A stretch of 64,000 nucleotides of DNA from Posidonia oceanica (GCA_037176725.1 JAZBRS010000054.1:13906001-13970000), one strand, 5' to 3'; positions 23,380-35,612 are shown, counted from the first letter of the stretch. Notes: generated by a model not told the origin, from the sequence alone. A program made the numbers and translations.

Positions 23380-24770
23380 GGCGACATGTAAGGGAAGCAA
23401 CGTGAAACACACAAAACGGGGCGAGAAACGAAGCAAGAACGTAAAACGATGCAAGGAGCGAGGCCGACACGCGAAACGATGCGAGAAACAGAACAAGAAC
23501 GCGAAACAGTGCGGGAAAACGAAAAGGGACGCAAAACAGAGCAAGAAAACAAAGCGGCACGCGAAACGGGGCGAGAAAACGAGAGGGCACGCAAAACGGT
23601 GCGGGAAAGCGAAGCTGCACGCAAAACGGAGCAAGAAAACCAAAGGGCACGCAAAACGGTGCAAGACAAGGAAGCGGCACGCAAAACGGTGAGAGAAAAC
23701 GGAACTACGCGCAAAACGGAGCAAGAAAACCAAAGGGCACGCAAAACGGAGCGAGAAAACCAAAGGGCACGCAAAACGGAGCAAGAAAACAGAACTGCAC
23801 GCAAAACGGAGCAAGAAAACCAAAGGGCACGCAAAACGGAGCGAGAAAACGAAGCTGCACGTAAAACGGAGCAAGAAAGCCAAAGGGGACGCAAAACGGT
23901 GCAAGACAAAGAAGCGGCACGCAAAACAGTGCGAGAAAACGGAACTTCGCGCAAAACGGAGCAAGAAAACCAAAGGGCACGCAAAACGGAGCGAGAAAAC
24001 CAAAGGGCACACAAAACGGAGCAGAAAACCAAAGGGCACGCAAAACGGAGCGAGAAAACGAAGCTGCACGTAAAACGGAGCAAGAAAGCCAAAGGGGACG
24101 CAAAACGGTGCAAGACAAAGAAGCGGCACGCAAAACGGTGCGAGAAAACGGAACTTTGCGTAAAACGGAGCAAGAAAACCAAAGGGCACGCAAAACGGAG
24201 CGAGAAAACCAAAGGGCAACCAAAACGGAGCAAGAAAACAGAACTGCACGCAAAAGGGAGCAGAAAACCAAAGGGCACGCAAAACGGAGCGAGAAAATGA
24301 AGCTGCACGTAAAACGGAGCAAGAAAGCCAAAGGGGACGCAAAACGGTGCAAGGAAACGGAACTTCGCGCAAAACGGAGCAAGAAAACCAAAGGGCACGC
24401 AAAACGGAGCGAGAAAACCAAAGGGCACGCAAAACGGAGCGAGAAAACCAAATGGCACGCAAAAAGGAGCAAGAAAACAGAACTGCACGCAAAACAGAGC
24501 AGAAAACCAAAGGACACGCAAAACGGAGCGAGAAAACGAAGCTGCACGTAAAATGGAGCAAGAAAGCCAAAGGGAACGCAAAACGGTGCAAGACAAAGAA
24601 GCGGCACGCAAAACGGTGTGAGAAAACGGAACTTCGCGCAAAACGGAGTAAGAAAACCAAAGGACACGCAAAACGGAGCAAGAAAACAGAACTGTACGCA
24701 AAACGGAGCAGAAAACCAAAGGGCACGTAAAACGGTGCAAGACAAAGCGAAAAGAGTGCGCAAAAACCAT
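23380..24770. repeat. 30-bp satellite array, about 45 monomers with higher-order units
   Basis: The monomer is close to caaagggcacgcaaaacgga followed by gcaagaaaac. Variant monomers recur in a fixed order: the marker caagacaaagaagcggcac appears at 23,662, 23,902, 24,111 and 24,589, and a shortened form at 24,350. This gives a higher-order period of about 240 bp (eight monomers), one unit being a monomer short. Because 30 is a multiple of three, long open frames appear on both strands (up to 516 codons). They are not genes. Confidence 0.92.
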
Positions 24771-25059
24771 GCGATGCGAATGTTATGCAAAACAATACTG
24801 CTGAAGTTCAGGGGGACTTACCTTGGACATCCGAAGCCTGATCTGAGATCTGTCTGGTCCATGCTGAAGAGTGCTTCGCTGCGGTCGCCTGGGCAGCTTA
24901 CTGGAGAAGATCCAACGGTCGGATTGGAAGATATCGCAGCTTCAGAGCAGAAGGGCCAGAACAGGGGAGAAGAGCAGATCTAAGTGTTCAGGAGATCCTA
25001 GGGGTGTGCAGAAGGTCCTCCCAAGTGAAGGGGAGCTAAGAGTACTTAGTGTGTGCAAA

Positions 25060-25440
25060 GGGATGCTAAACATGCAAAGCTAAATGAATGCAGGGTGCAT
25101 GCAAAAGCAAGAAAAGACAAGGAAAAGAAATTTGGAAAAAACAAGAGTCCGAAAGCATTTTTGAAAAAGAAAAGGAGGCTAAAAGCAAATTTTCAAAAAG
25201 GATGGGGCCCACAGGGGAGAGTTTTGAAAACAGGAGAGGGTAGAGGGTTATTTTGCAAAAGACTGGGTTCAGAAAGCCATTTTGAAAAGAGGGTATGCAT
25301 TGGAAGAAGTTTTGAAAACAAAAGGAGGTCAGAATTGCAATTTTGGAAAAACTAGGGTCTAGAGTGCAAATTTTCCAGAAAATGAGGTTCCGGGGAGTCC
25401 GGAAATGCAAGTGGAGGGTCTACATGCAATTTTGTAAGCA
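25060..25440. repeat. Degenerate tandem repeat, unit about 30-40 bp
   Basis: Recurring words such as ttttgaaaa.a.gagg and gcaaattttc with loose spacing. It may be an older array related in origin to the neighbouring 30-bp satellite. Beyond it, 25,450-26,150 is AT-rich with frequent ATGCAA words and no gene. Confidence 0.5.
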
Positions 25441-26162
25441 TAGGAGCTAAGATGCAACTTTAGGGGCAAAACAGTCTTTTTACATGATTTTAAAGGGATG
25501 CAATGACCTAGGTGTCATTTTTAAATCATGCAAGGGTTGGAATGCAATTTTTGTAGGAAAAATGCAAGCTAAATGCATGCTATGCATGGTGCAGAGGACC
25601 TATGTGCAAAATCAGGTAACAAGGGCCAAGAATGCAAATGCAGGAGATGAATGATGAAGACGGAATGCTTGATAACAGATCAGAAGACCATATTGCAAAT
25701 AGTGCAGAGATCGGGACTTAACAGCAATTTAATAAGATAACAGCAAGCATTTAAGTGGCATTTAACATCTAAAGGACCTAATTGCAAAAATAAAAATATG
25801 CTGGGGCAAACAATAAAGCATAGCAAGCCATGTTGAACCAAGAACGGACTGATATGCAAATATAGCAACTAACAAGGCTGAAGCTAAAGAAAAAAAAAAA
25901 ACTAGAAAGCCTAAAAGAACTGCAGAGGACTAAATTGCAATAAAAATAGGTGTCTGGGCTAAGACTAAAAGAAATCAGAATTTTTTAAACTACAACAGGA
26001 CTTACATGCAAATAAACGAAACTACATAGTTTTTATGCAATTTTATATGGTTTTTATTCAGATTTAAATGAGTTATAAACTGTGGTTGGATCTGAAAGCA
26101 AATAGAAAACAATGTAAGATAGAAATGCAATGTGTGGTAAAGTTCCTAAGATAAGGAAAAAA

Positions 26163-26196
26163 AAAATAAATAATAATAATAATAATAATAATAAAA
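26163..26196. repeat. (AAT)n microsatellite
   Basis: About ten AAT/ATA triplets in a row after an A run. Confidence 0.9.
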
Positions 26197-28621
26197 GAAA
26201 CAAAGGTGGCTTACTGTAGCATGCACAGTGGCATGCGGGTGCTTCGCCGGGGAAGACGGAGGGCTGACGCCGGCGAGCTGTTGCACGGCGGAGGAGGCGG
26301 CGGAGCGGCTTGCTGGCGGCTCGGCTGGCCTATGGGAGGCCCGGCGGAGGCACGGCGAGGTTTGGGCGGGCCTGTGGAGCGGCGTGGCGGCGCGGGGAGG
26401 CGACGTGGCCACTGCTCCGGCGAACGGTGCCGAGGAAGAAGACCAACTCCGGCGAGCTTCTGCGGGTGCTACGGGGCTCGAAACGTGAAAATAAAAATAT
26501 GGGGACGGACGGGAGAACGAGACGGATCTAGTGGTGGGCTTGGATAATTTTTTCGTGTGCCGAGGTGGTCGCAGAAATTAGGAGAAGTTTGGCTATTTTC
26601 CTCTCTCTCCTCTTCCTCTTTTCTTCTGATTTCTCTCCTCTCTCTCTAGCTTCTGGGTTGGGGATGGGTATGGTGGAGGTCTGGAGAGATGATGGAGTGA
26701 AGGGGATGAGGTGCAATGGCTGTGGAGGCTTGGGTGTAGTTGGAGGTGTGTTGGCTATGGGTTGTTTTTTTTCTTTGGGTTTTTGCTGTGGGTTTTGGCC
26801 GGAGGGAGGGCTGCACGAGGAGAGTGGAGGCTGAGTGTGGTCTGTCGGTGGCTTGCTGTGTTGGAGAGGAGGTGTTTTTGATGGGTTTTGCTGTGTTGGG
26901 ACGAAGAGGAAGGTGAGGAGGTCTTGGCTGATGGCTGGTTGGTGGTTTGTTAGGTTTTGTTGTAGGACGGCTGCTGAGAAGAGAGAAGAGGGAGTGGAGA
27001 GGAAGTGTTGGTAGTGGATTTTTTTTGGAGAAGAAAGAAGAGAGCTTGAGAGAGGGAGGTCGGCTGTTGGTAGAAGGGAAAAAGATCATGTGAGGGCTCT
27101 TGTCTTTGTCCTTTTAAATGAGGATGGGATTAGGGTTTTAGGGTTTTTGTTTCCTTTTTTGGAATGGCACTAGTGTCTTGGGTTTGAATGCATGGGATTA
27201 GGGTTTGATTAGGGTCTTAAGGCTCTCTTTGTTTTTAATTTGTTTTTTATTTTGATTAAATGTTTGTTAAGTCTTTTAAGTTGTTTTTTTTTTAATTATG
27301 TTTTTCTTGTTAAGTGCTTAGGATGTTAATTAGGATTTTTAAGATTTATTTTTAGGTTAATTAGAGTGGGTTTTGGCTTTTTTAGTTCTAGTTTTTTAGG
27401 TTTTTCTTTCTTAAGTCCTTTTGAATTAGGTTTTTGGTTTTTTATTTGTTAATTTTTCTTGATGTTTTTTTAATTGGGTTTCTCTTGTCTGATTAAGTGT
27501 TTTTAAGTCTTCTTAATTGTTTCTCATTTTCTCTTTTGGTTTAAGTTCTTAGGTTTGTTAAGTTAAGCTTTTTTCTTTCATTAATTATTTATCCTAGTGT
27601 TTTTAATTGGTTTACTTCTTCTTAGGGTTTGTTTTTGATTATTCTTGATAGGGTTTTTACTTTTGGTTGGTTTTGGTTTTATTTTAGTTTTTTCCTTGAT
27701 TTTACAGTATTTTCTTTTAGTTTGTTTTGCATTTTTTAGTTTGCATCCTTGATTTTCTATTTTAGCTTGATTTAGTTAGTTTTAGGTTTTCAATTGTTCG
27801 TTTAATGTTTTTTTAATTATTTTTCTTAGAGTTTTGGTTTGTTTCTCTTATGTTTTAGAGTTTTGGAGATTTTTAAGGCTTTTTATGGACTTTAGCAAGG
27901 GAAAGGAAGAGGAAAAGAGAAGGAAGAAGAAAAGGGAAAAAAGGGGGAATAAAGGAGAAAAGAGATGAGTTGGAGGAAACAATTTTTTAAAAATTAAGGA
28001 AAATGCTAAAAATAAAGTAAAAATAGAAATAAGATAGAGAAGAGATAGAAGCACAAAGGGGGCCCACAGCCAGGCAAGAAAGTGGGAGAAAAGGGGATGA
28101 AAAGGAGGAGGATAATCAGGAGAGAGAGAGGAGAGAGAAAATGATAATCCAGGAGAGAGAAAACGATAATTTGGCCAAAAGAGGGTCTTAGAGGTCTCGG
28201 AAAGGGGTGAAATTTGCCGGGTGTGGGGTCTAAGGTTTCTAGTCTTGGTCCCGGGGTTTTGGTTCAGTTTTGAGAAAGTTTTGGAGGGTTTTGAGGTGTA
28301 GGAAAAGGGTAGTTTTACCTAAGTTTCAAAGGGTTTTTGGGAGTGGTTTTGGTCTGAGATTTTAAGGGCTTTTTGGTGGGTTTGTTAAGTCAGGGATGGT
28401 GAGTTTTCCTATGGATTTTGGATAGTTTTCGGGTTCGGGAAAGGGGTGTAGGCTTAGGTCAAGTTTAGGCTTGTTTTGAGGAGTAGGATGAAAAGGATTG
28501 TGTAAGTTTTAACATAGGTTTGGGTTTAGGTGTTGGTTTGGTCCAGAAGCCACCAGAGAGAGAGATTCCACCAATTTAGCCTGTCAAAATGGGGTGTCTA
28601 CAGACATGGTTGTGTTAAAAG

Positions 28622-28908
28622 TGTTGGCATGTGGAACCTGATTATGCTGAACCCTGGGCTCATGGATTTTTAAGGCTACATGTGTAATTTGCTATTACTA
28701 TGATGCCCTAGTTCTCTTCTATATAAAGGGGACAGTCTTCTGTAACATGTGACTTTTGATCAAAGGGAAGAAAGAAACCCTAGTGTGGTCATGGACGTAG
28801 GCAACTTGCCGAACCACGTAAATCTTTGTTTTCCCTTTTTTTTGTGCTTGTTCTTTTTTACCTTCGTTTTCTCCTCTAGATCCTGTAGGGAGATCTTTTT
28901 TCCCAACA
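28622..28908 (+). repeat. Tork 5' LTR
   Basis: It runs from TGTTGGCATGTGG to ...TCCCAACA, 287 bp. A TATA box (TATAAAG, 28,722-28,728) lies 100 bp in. The 19 bases between it and the solo LTR on its left are old flanking DNA. Confidence 0.85.
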
Positions 28909-28910
28909 AC

Positions 28911-28922
28911 TGGTATTAGAGT
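28911..28922 (+). other. Tork PBS (mutated iMet site)
   Basis: TGGTATTAGAGT, two bases after the LTR, differs from the iMet site TGGTATCAGAGC by two C-to-T changes. Confidence 0.75.
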
Positions 28923-28941
28923 GTTTGGTTCAAGAGGAATA

Positions 28942-29261
28942 ATGGGAGCGATGGTAGAGGACGGTAAGGTCAAAATAAAAAAGTTCGATGGCAAAGACTT
29001 TGGTTTCTGGAAGACGCAGATAGAGGACTATCTCTACCAGATGAAGTTGCACAAACTGCTATTGGGGAAGAAGCCAAAAACTATGGAACATGAGGCTTGG
29101 GATCTGTTAGATCGCCAGGCACTTGGTGTGGACAGATTGACGCTGGCGAGGAACGTGGCATTCAACATCGTCAAAGAAAAGACCACAACAGACCTGATGA
29201 AGGTGTTGTTAGATTATGTACGAGAAGCCATCGGCCTCGAACAAGGTACATTTGATGCGTC
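28942..29261 (+). pseudogene. Tork gag, 5' part
   Basis: It starts MGAMVEDGKVKIKKFDGKDF and contains FGFWK..IEDYL and RNVAFNIVKEKTT, typical of copia gag. A one-base insertion near 29,214 shifts the frame; the expected continuation is in the next frame. It is cut at 29,261 by the Tat-type LTR. The five bases before the cut (gcgtc, 29,257-29,261) are the target duplication. Confidence 0.85.
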
Positions 29262-30351
29262 TGTAACCATGCGACCGAATGGCTCGATGAATGCGCCTAT
29301 TCATTGGTCATAGCAAAGAGATGTAAAAACGGTGAAGGCTGAAGAAAAGAAAACAAAACTTGGAGTCGCCACCTAATCTATTTTGAAATCCGGAAAGACA
29401 AGGAAAACCAGGAAAACATGTAAAATGATAAAATTGTAAAGGATATGACATAAGGTCATTGCGGGCCAGAGATCAGGCAAGGAATCCTATTACGCATGGG
29501 GAAGGTGTTAGGCACCCCCATGCGCCCGAGAGAGTCGGTCTTTCTGGACTATTCCGCTCATTTGTGGCTAAATATTGGCAATGATGCCATTTATTGTACG
29601 CCCGAGGGCGATCATGGCATGCCAAGTAAAAATCAAACTATATGCCTTTGAAAACATGCAAGAAATATCATTTGAATCCATGTAGCTACTGTAGATGTAT
29701 AAATCAGGACACATGACCAAGATAGGGACAAACAAGTCCAAAATCAAGTGAATCAAGCCTCAAAACAAAGTTCAGCTTACTGGATGTGTTGGACGTTGGA
29801 ATGCACAGCATCCAACACAGAGAGTTTAGAAATAAAACATGCATCCTAATATGCTCAGCGACGCTGACCACATCTTGGAAAGAGGGATCTCAATCCACAA
29901 GAACCTCGGACAGTATGCATCATTGCCCTAGTGCAATGCAGGCAGAAATGAAACGACAGATAAAACCACGCGAATGCAAGGACGCAGCATGCAAGGAGAA
30001 TCAAATCATGTCTTAAAGAAACAAATCATGTTGTATGCTTTTGAAAACGTGCCAAATAGCAAAGATGAAAACCATAAAGCCATTGTAGGCATGCAAATCA
30101 TGTTGGATAATCAAAACCAAAGTAAACAGACCCAAAACCAATGTCGAAAAACTTCAAAACAGGGTTCAGTCTACTGGAAGTATTGGACACTGTGATTCAC
30201 AGCGTCCAACATTGGAAGCGTAAATCCTAGCGTCCAACACAGAGAGACAGATTTATGAGTGAATTTCTCAGAGAAGAAAGCATATTATTAATTTAAACAC
30301 TATTATAAAACTAACATGATTAGGGTAAAGTAAAAATAGACTGTATTTAGC

Positions 30352-33300
30352 TCGGATAAATCATCTAAAGATGTATAGAACATTACAGTAAATGAAAATA
30401 GGTAGAAATAATTATCAGGACGTTGGACGCTGGCCTTGGTAGCGTCCAACGTTGGATGCCCCAGACACTGCGTCCAACGCACTGACAGAACGATCAGATT
30501 GAATTTTGATTCAAATCGTATTGAGATGGAACAAAAGGCATTCATCAAGCAAGAGTAGACATTCACAAACATAAACATGCAATTATTATCAGAAACGGAT
30601 ATGTAAACATCCTCCCCACCTCCACTTGCCTTTCGCCGGAATCCGATGGGTTCTCCAACCATTGGAACGGCTGGGAGCCCATGGAGCTCGACTGTGGCTG
30701 TAACACCTGGGAATTCATTTCCTTGTAATTATACTTGTTTAATGAATTCCTTGGCTTTGGTCGGGTGTTAGTGGCCTTGCGGGCCCCACTTGAGTTGTTG
30801 TGGGCCCCATCTGTGGTTTGTGTGGGTCTCTACCTGTATTGTTGTGGTGGACTCCCACTTGTGGTGGTTGGTGGGACAGGTTGTGGCCTGGTCCCTATGT
30901 TTTTCTCTCTCTTTCTCTCCCTTCCTCTCTCTCTCTATCTTTCTCTCTCTCTCTCTCTCTCTCCCTCTCCCTCCTTCCCTCTCTCTCCTTCTTGCCCACC
31001 CCTCCCTCACGTGCCCTCCCCCTCCTCTCTTCCCCCACCCCCTTTCCCCCTCACGTGCGTCTCCCCTCCTCCCTCACGTGCAGCTCTCTCCCCCTCCCAG
31101 CCGGCTCGTACCCTCTCCTCCTCACCTTCCCCCTCGTGTCGATCCTCCTCCTCCCTCTTCCCCCTCCTCTCCCCACCGATCTCTTCCCCTCCTTCCTCTC
31201 CCCCTTCCTCGCTCTCCCGTCCCCCTTCCTCCTCCTCTTCTCCTCCTTCCGTGGTTGGTGGTTGGTGGCTGTGGTGGTGGTTGGCGTGCGGTGGCAGCCG
31301 GTGGTGCGACGAGCGAGCTCCGGTCGACTTCCCGGTGGAGGGGCGTGCTCGGTGTGCGTGTGGACCGTCGGTGGACGGAGGTTGTCCCTCTGTCCCAAGG
31401 TACATGCCTCGCCCTAGGAGCCTTTATATTTAGAATTTGCCTTGCATGCTTCCCTTGCCATGATTTGTATGTTATATTTGAGTTTGGCAATTTTTAGGGA
31501 TTTATATGTATTTAGGCGAATTTAATTGGCTTCAGTAGGTTTATAGCTTATATGTGGTTTTTCACCGTTTGATGAGGGTGAATGCTCTCAAATGGCTTGA
31601 TTATGGTTTTATTGCGTGCCTTGCCATGTTTATATGCTATGGTAGAGGTTTGGTAATTTTTAGAGATTTATTGTGGTTTTTGGCCGATTTATGGCCTGAA
31701 TGACTTAAATGCTAGTTTTGTGGTTTCCCAGTGAATTCTGGTGTTTTGGGCCTCGGATTGAGGCGATTGAGATATATTTGTGTTGCCTGAGCTGAGACGC
31801 TCGTTTGCATGTGTTGCGCGCCCGGTTTGGCGTGGATTTGATATGATTTCGTGGTTTTTATAGAAATCGACTTGAGTTTTGGATTTCTAGTGTTTTCTCG
31901 TGTTGCGTGCCTCGAAATGCCATACCAAGGGTATGGTTGCATTCCTTGTTTTATTTCGGAGATTTCGGTATATGGCACTCTAGTTTTCGAGTTAGTTTCG
32001 GGCGTTTGGGATTTTAAGTCGAGTTTTCAAGTTGGCTGCCCTGTCCTGGTTCGGCACGACCTTTTTGGTCGGTCTGCCGATTTCTAGGGAAATCGGTACA
32101 CCGGTGTGATATCGGTGTCCCGTTTTGCCGTCAGATTTAGGCCAGGACCTGATTTCGGTCAATCGATATTGATCAGTCTGCCGTTTTCAGGGTTCGATCG
32201 GTCAACCGGTGGATTTGGTTCCATCGAAGTAGGGATTTTCGGTACGACTGATGTGATATCGGTCTACTGATCACTGTGCAGATTGGTCGACCGGTGGATT
32301 TGGTTCCACCGAAACAGGGATTTTCGGTATACCGGTGGGAGTACCGGTTCGCCGATTTTGGTCTGGGACGCTCTCCCGGGCTTGTTTTCCAATGTGATTT
32401 CCTCGGTTGGTTTTGGGGCTTATTGTGCTTTAGCCCATGATATTTTATAAATGTTTTCATAGAGATTTTGAGGAAAAATATGAATGGTTTGTAAATGATT
32501 TTGCCAAGGTTTTCCGTGGCCGAAAACCTGGGAATTGTGTTGGCTAGACCTGGGAATGCGATGGCATTCTTGGTGTGTCACACACTTCGCTTGGGTTGAG
32601 GTTTGGGGGTCGGGGTGCCGATCGTACCTAGCGGTATCGTGGCAGCGGACTCGGGAGGTATGATACTCCTGCGTAGCTGGGCGTGATATCCTAGTTGTTA
32701 CGGGCACTAGGACTTGCCTTGTTTTGGGTGCCGGCTAAGCCTAGGGGTTGGAGCCTCTAGTGGTTCGAGGCACTGGTGCTGGCTGAGCCTAGGGGTTGGA
32801 GCCTCTAGTGGTTCGGAGCACTGAGTTGAGGTCGCCGTATATTAGGCGTGCCTTATGGTTTGTCCTGAGTGAGGACAACTTGCCCAGTTGGGGTGAGTAG
32901 CTTCCCTAGTGAGGGATTGCTTTGAGGTGTCTCTAGTGACGAGATGCCGGGACGGACACGCTCCTCCACAAGGCGGGTGTTCGTGGCAGTGCAGTGAGCT
33001 ACAGGGGTGAGTCCCTGGCTATTGCTTGAGGCCAGATCGGTTGCTTGGTGCCAGGCAATACGATCAGTTGTGATTTTGTGCCGTGGGGCTGTGTTTTGTT
33101 GTTGCTGGCCGTATTAGGCCTTGAGCTTTGCCCGAGTTGGGGCTTTACGAGGTTTTACTGTGTTTGGGCCATATTGGACCAGTTGCTTTCCGCCTGTGTA
33201 TGGCGTGAGTTCGTGGTCTGTGTTTTGGGCCGTATTAGGCTAGATGTTTTCCCGCCCAGTTGTGGCGTGTGGTTTTGGTTTTGAGCTTTGGGCCGGTGGG

Positions 33301-34690
33301 CCATTATATTGATTGAGCTTTAGTTTTGCAAGGTATTTCCGCCTTGTCTTGGCCAGTGGACCGAGTGTTTTCCCAGCCTGAGGGGTTGGAGGGTTTTGTG
33401 TGGTTTTGATGTTTTGGGCCGGTGGGCCGTAGCTTTGTGATTTATATTTCTGGAAATGCCTGTCTTCCCCGGTTTTAGCTTGTGGGCTTTGAGAAGGGTG
33501 TTTTATTATTTATATTGCTTGTTGTGGACCCAGATTTTGGGGTTTTACCGGTTGTGCCGTATTTGAGGTTTCCGCCGGTTTCTCGTGTGGTTTTTGCGAG
33601 GTGTGTGCTGGGTGACGATTTCTAGGTCACTCACGTGTGCTTGTTTGGTTTGCAAGTGCAGATGATTAGCTGGTTTGGAGTATAGTGTATATAGAGGGAG
33701 TCACGTAGCTGTCCACTGTAGGTTCCTGGCATTGATATTGTTTTAGCCCAGTGGTTTGTTGTAAAATGTTGTATTTAATTAAATTTTAAATTTGTTGGGC
33801 TGTAGGTTTTGTTGGTAGCGACTTGGGTCCTTACAGTGGCTCATCGTGGAGGTTTGGGGAGATCAAGAGAAACTCAGGGATGCAACGGATAAATCATCTG
33901 AAGAGGTATAAAACATTACAGTAAACGAAAACAGGCAGAAATAATTATCAGGATGTTGGACACTGGCCTTGGTAGCGTCCAACATTGGACGCACCAGACT
34001 CTGCGTCGAACATACTGACAGAACGATCATATTGAATTTCGATTGAAAACAAGGTGAAACCAAACAAATTTCATTCCCTAAGCAAGAATAAACAACCACG
34101 AACGTAACCATGCAATTTCTATAAAAAAATGGATGTTTAAAACATCCTCCCCACCTCCACTTGCCTCTCGTCAGAATCTGATGGGTTCTCCAGCCATTGG
34201 AACGGTCGGGAGCCCATGGAGCTCGATTGTGGCTCATCGTGGAGGTTTAGGGAGATCAAGAGAAACTCAGGGATGCAATAGATAAATCATCTGAAGAGGT
34301 ATAAAACATTACAGTAAACAAAAATAGGTAGAAATAATTATCAGGACGTTGGACGCTGGCCTTGGTAGCATCCAACGTTGGATGCACCAGACTCTACGTC
34401 CAACGTACTGACAGAACGATCAGATTGAATTTCAATTGAAAACAAGGCGAAACCAAACAAAGTTCATTCCCCAAGCAAGAATAAACAGCCACAAACGTAA
34501 CCTTGCAATTTCTATAAAAAATGGATGTTTAAAACATCCTCCCCACCTCCACTTGCCTCTCGCCAGAATCCAATCGGTTCTCCAGCCGTCGAAGGGCCGG
34601 GAAGCCATGGTGCTCGGCTGGGACTTATGGTGGAGGCTCGGGAAGGTCATGAGGGGCCTCGGGATGCAAGTAATGGGGGCATGGGTTCTC
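30352..34690 (-). repeat. 393-bp tandem triplication carrying palindromes (split by the Tekay LTR)
   Basis: Copies begin at about 30,352 (continued at 33,841 after the nested insert), 33,888 and 34,281, each starting with a gataaatcatct word and containing TCAGGA.GTTGGAC.CTGGCC with a palindromic pair downstream. The third copy fades out near 34,690. The palindrome arms differ between copies: 30,442-30,459 has one mismatch, while 34,368-34,385 (GCATCCAACGTTGGATGC) is perfect with both arms changed. Confidence 0.85.
30699..33835 (+). repeat. Solo Tekay LTR with perfect target duplication
   Basis: It starts TGTAACACCTGGGAATTC and ends GGGTCCTTACA, 3,137 bp, flanked on both sides by gtggc (30,694-30,698 and 33,836-33,840). 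It is the same family as the LTRs at 54-57 kb and 62-64 kb but in the opposite orientation. It contains a CT/TC-rich tract (30,900-31,240), palindromic CGGTATACCG and GGTCGACC words (32,060-32,360), and a 48-bp direct repeat (32,730-32,820). The long frames at 30.7-31.5 kb arise from the pyrimidine tract and are not genes. Confidence 0.93.
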
Positions 34691-35074
34691 AGCCAAGCTC
34701 AACAACCGGTGGCCTCACATGGCCGGAACCCATCACCAGAAAACAAAAAAGATGGCTAACAGAGGTATATTAGGAGCTAAACTCACGTAACATGCATTGA
34801 AATTGGTATCTACAACATGATAATTAAGGTTCTAGGCTATAGGGAGCAGAACACTTACCTGTTGTGAAGTTTGGTGTTGCTTCCTCGACGTCGGTGGCTT
34901 TTTCAGTGGATATTGTGGTGGTTCAGGTGGTGGTGAGCGGCTGGGTAGATCCGATTGTGTCTCAGGAGACTTGAGGTGGCCAAAGGTGTAGGAATTCAAG
35001 GGTGTGTGGGCTGTGTTTACTCTCAAAAACCATAGAAAATGGGTGCCTCCCCCCTCAATGGAGAAGAAAAGATG

Positions 35075-35082
35075 TTTTTATA
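35075..35082 (-). promoter_or_regulatory. TATA box of the Tat-type LTR
   Basis: TATAAAAA in GCCATATAAAAACATC on the minus strand, about 135 bp downstream of the U3 palindrome cluster. The spacing resembles that of the Tat element at 12.2 kb. Confidence 0.6.
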
Positions 35083-35612
35083 TGGCTGCATGGATTGAGA
35101 ACGTATGAAGTGGAAATGAGGGGTCTGACAAGGTCGACAATGTGTCTTGGATAGAGGGCAAAAAGGAATTTGCACCTGGGAATCGTTTGGGATTCCAAAA
35201 TCAAAATCTGTCAATCCTGGTGTGTTGGATGCCTACCTGAGCGGCGTCCAACATAGGACACTGCCTCAGGTAGCGTCCAACACCCCAAAGAGCTGAAAGG
35301 TGTTAGACACTGGATTCTATGCGTCCAACATAAGACGCGGGCATATCCAGTATCCAGCGACCCAGAGAGTATTTTGGGATATTTTTTGGTATTTTTTGAT
35401 TGGATTTTGGTTGGGCTTGGGCTTGAACTTGGGTTTAGGCTTGGTTTACGGCAAGGCTTAGGTTTGGGCTTGGTTTTGGACAAGGCTTGGGTTTAGGTTT
35501 AGGCTAGGATTGGTTTTGGGATTGGTGAATAGGTGGGGGCTGCCATGACCGAGCACATCCTTGGGAGAAAACCACCGACGAAGGACTACAAAATCGGGGT
35601 GTCTACAGTGTC

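Larger units (their letters stand above)
22699..28602 (-). repeat. Solo Tat/Ogre-type LTR, 5.9 kb
   Basis: On the minus strand it starts TGTAGACACCCCATTTT and, near the other end, has GGTGGCGACTCCG, the usual 3' part of such LTRs. The flanks are aacat (22,694-22,698) and gacat (28,603-28,607), a 4/5 target duplication, so the left end is probable rather than proven. There is no gag or pol inside, which makes it a solo LTR. A weak TATA (TTTAAAA, minus strand, 27,112-27,118) lies about 1.5 kb from the start. Contents from right to left: an AG/TC-rich stretch at 27,880-28,170, a T-rich stretch at 27,100-27,850, a GC-rich block at 26,220-26,500, degenerate repeats at 25,060-25,440, the 30-bp satellite, and a conserved block at 23,027-23,130. 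Long frames here are periodicity artefacts. Confidence 0.75.
29262..35607 (-). repeat. Solo Tat-type LTR inside Tork gag (3.2 kb plus nested insert)
   Basis: On the minus strand it starts TGTAGACACCCCGATTTT at 35,607 and ends ...GCATGGTTACA at 29,262. Flanks are gcgtc and gtgtc (35,608-35,612), one difference. Without the nested Tekay LTR it is about 3.2 kb. It contains a TATA box (minus strand, 35,075-35,082), GCGTCCAAC palindromes upstream of that box (35,217-35,350), a three-fold 393-bp repeat with more palindromes, and the conserved GTTAGGCACCCC block (29,454-29,560). There is no coding sequence. Confidence 0.88.

Noticed and set aside
23380..24770. CRISPR array
   Set aside because: Tandem monomers without spacers in a plant genome; not a repeat-spacer structure.
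23245..24795. Very long open frames on both strands (up to 516 codons, cysteine/phenylalanine-rich)
   Set aside because: They follow the 30-bp satellite, whose period is a multiple of three, so any frame without a stop in one monomer stays open. No domain is recognisable.
30735..31497. Serine/proline/leucine-rich frames over 200 codons
   Set aside because: They cross a CT-rich tract in the solo Tekay LTR; similar frames appear in the inverted copy at 56.6-57.3 kb. Composition effect.
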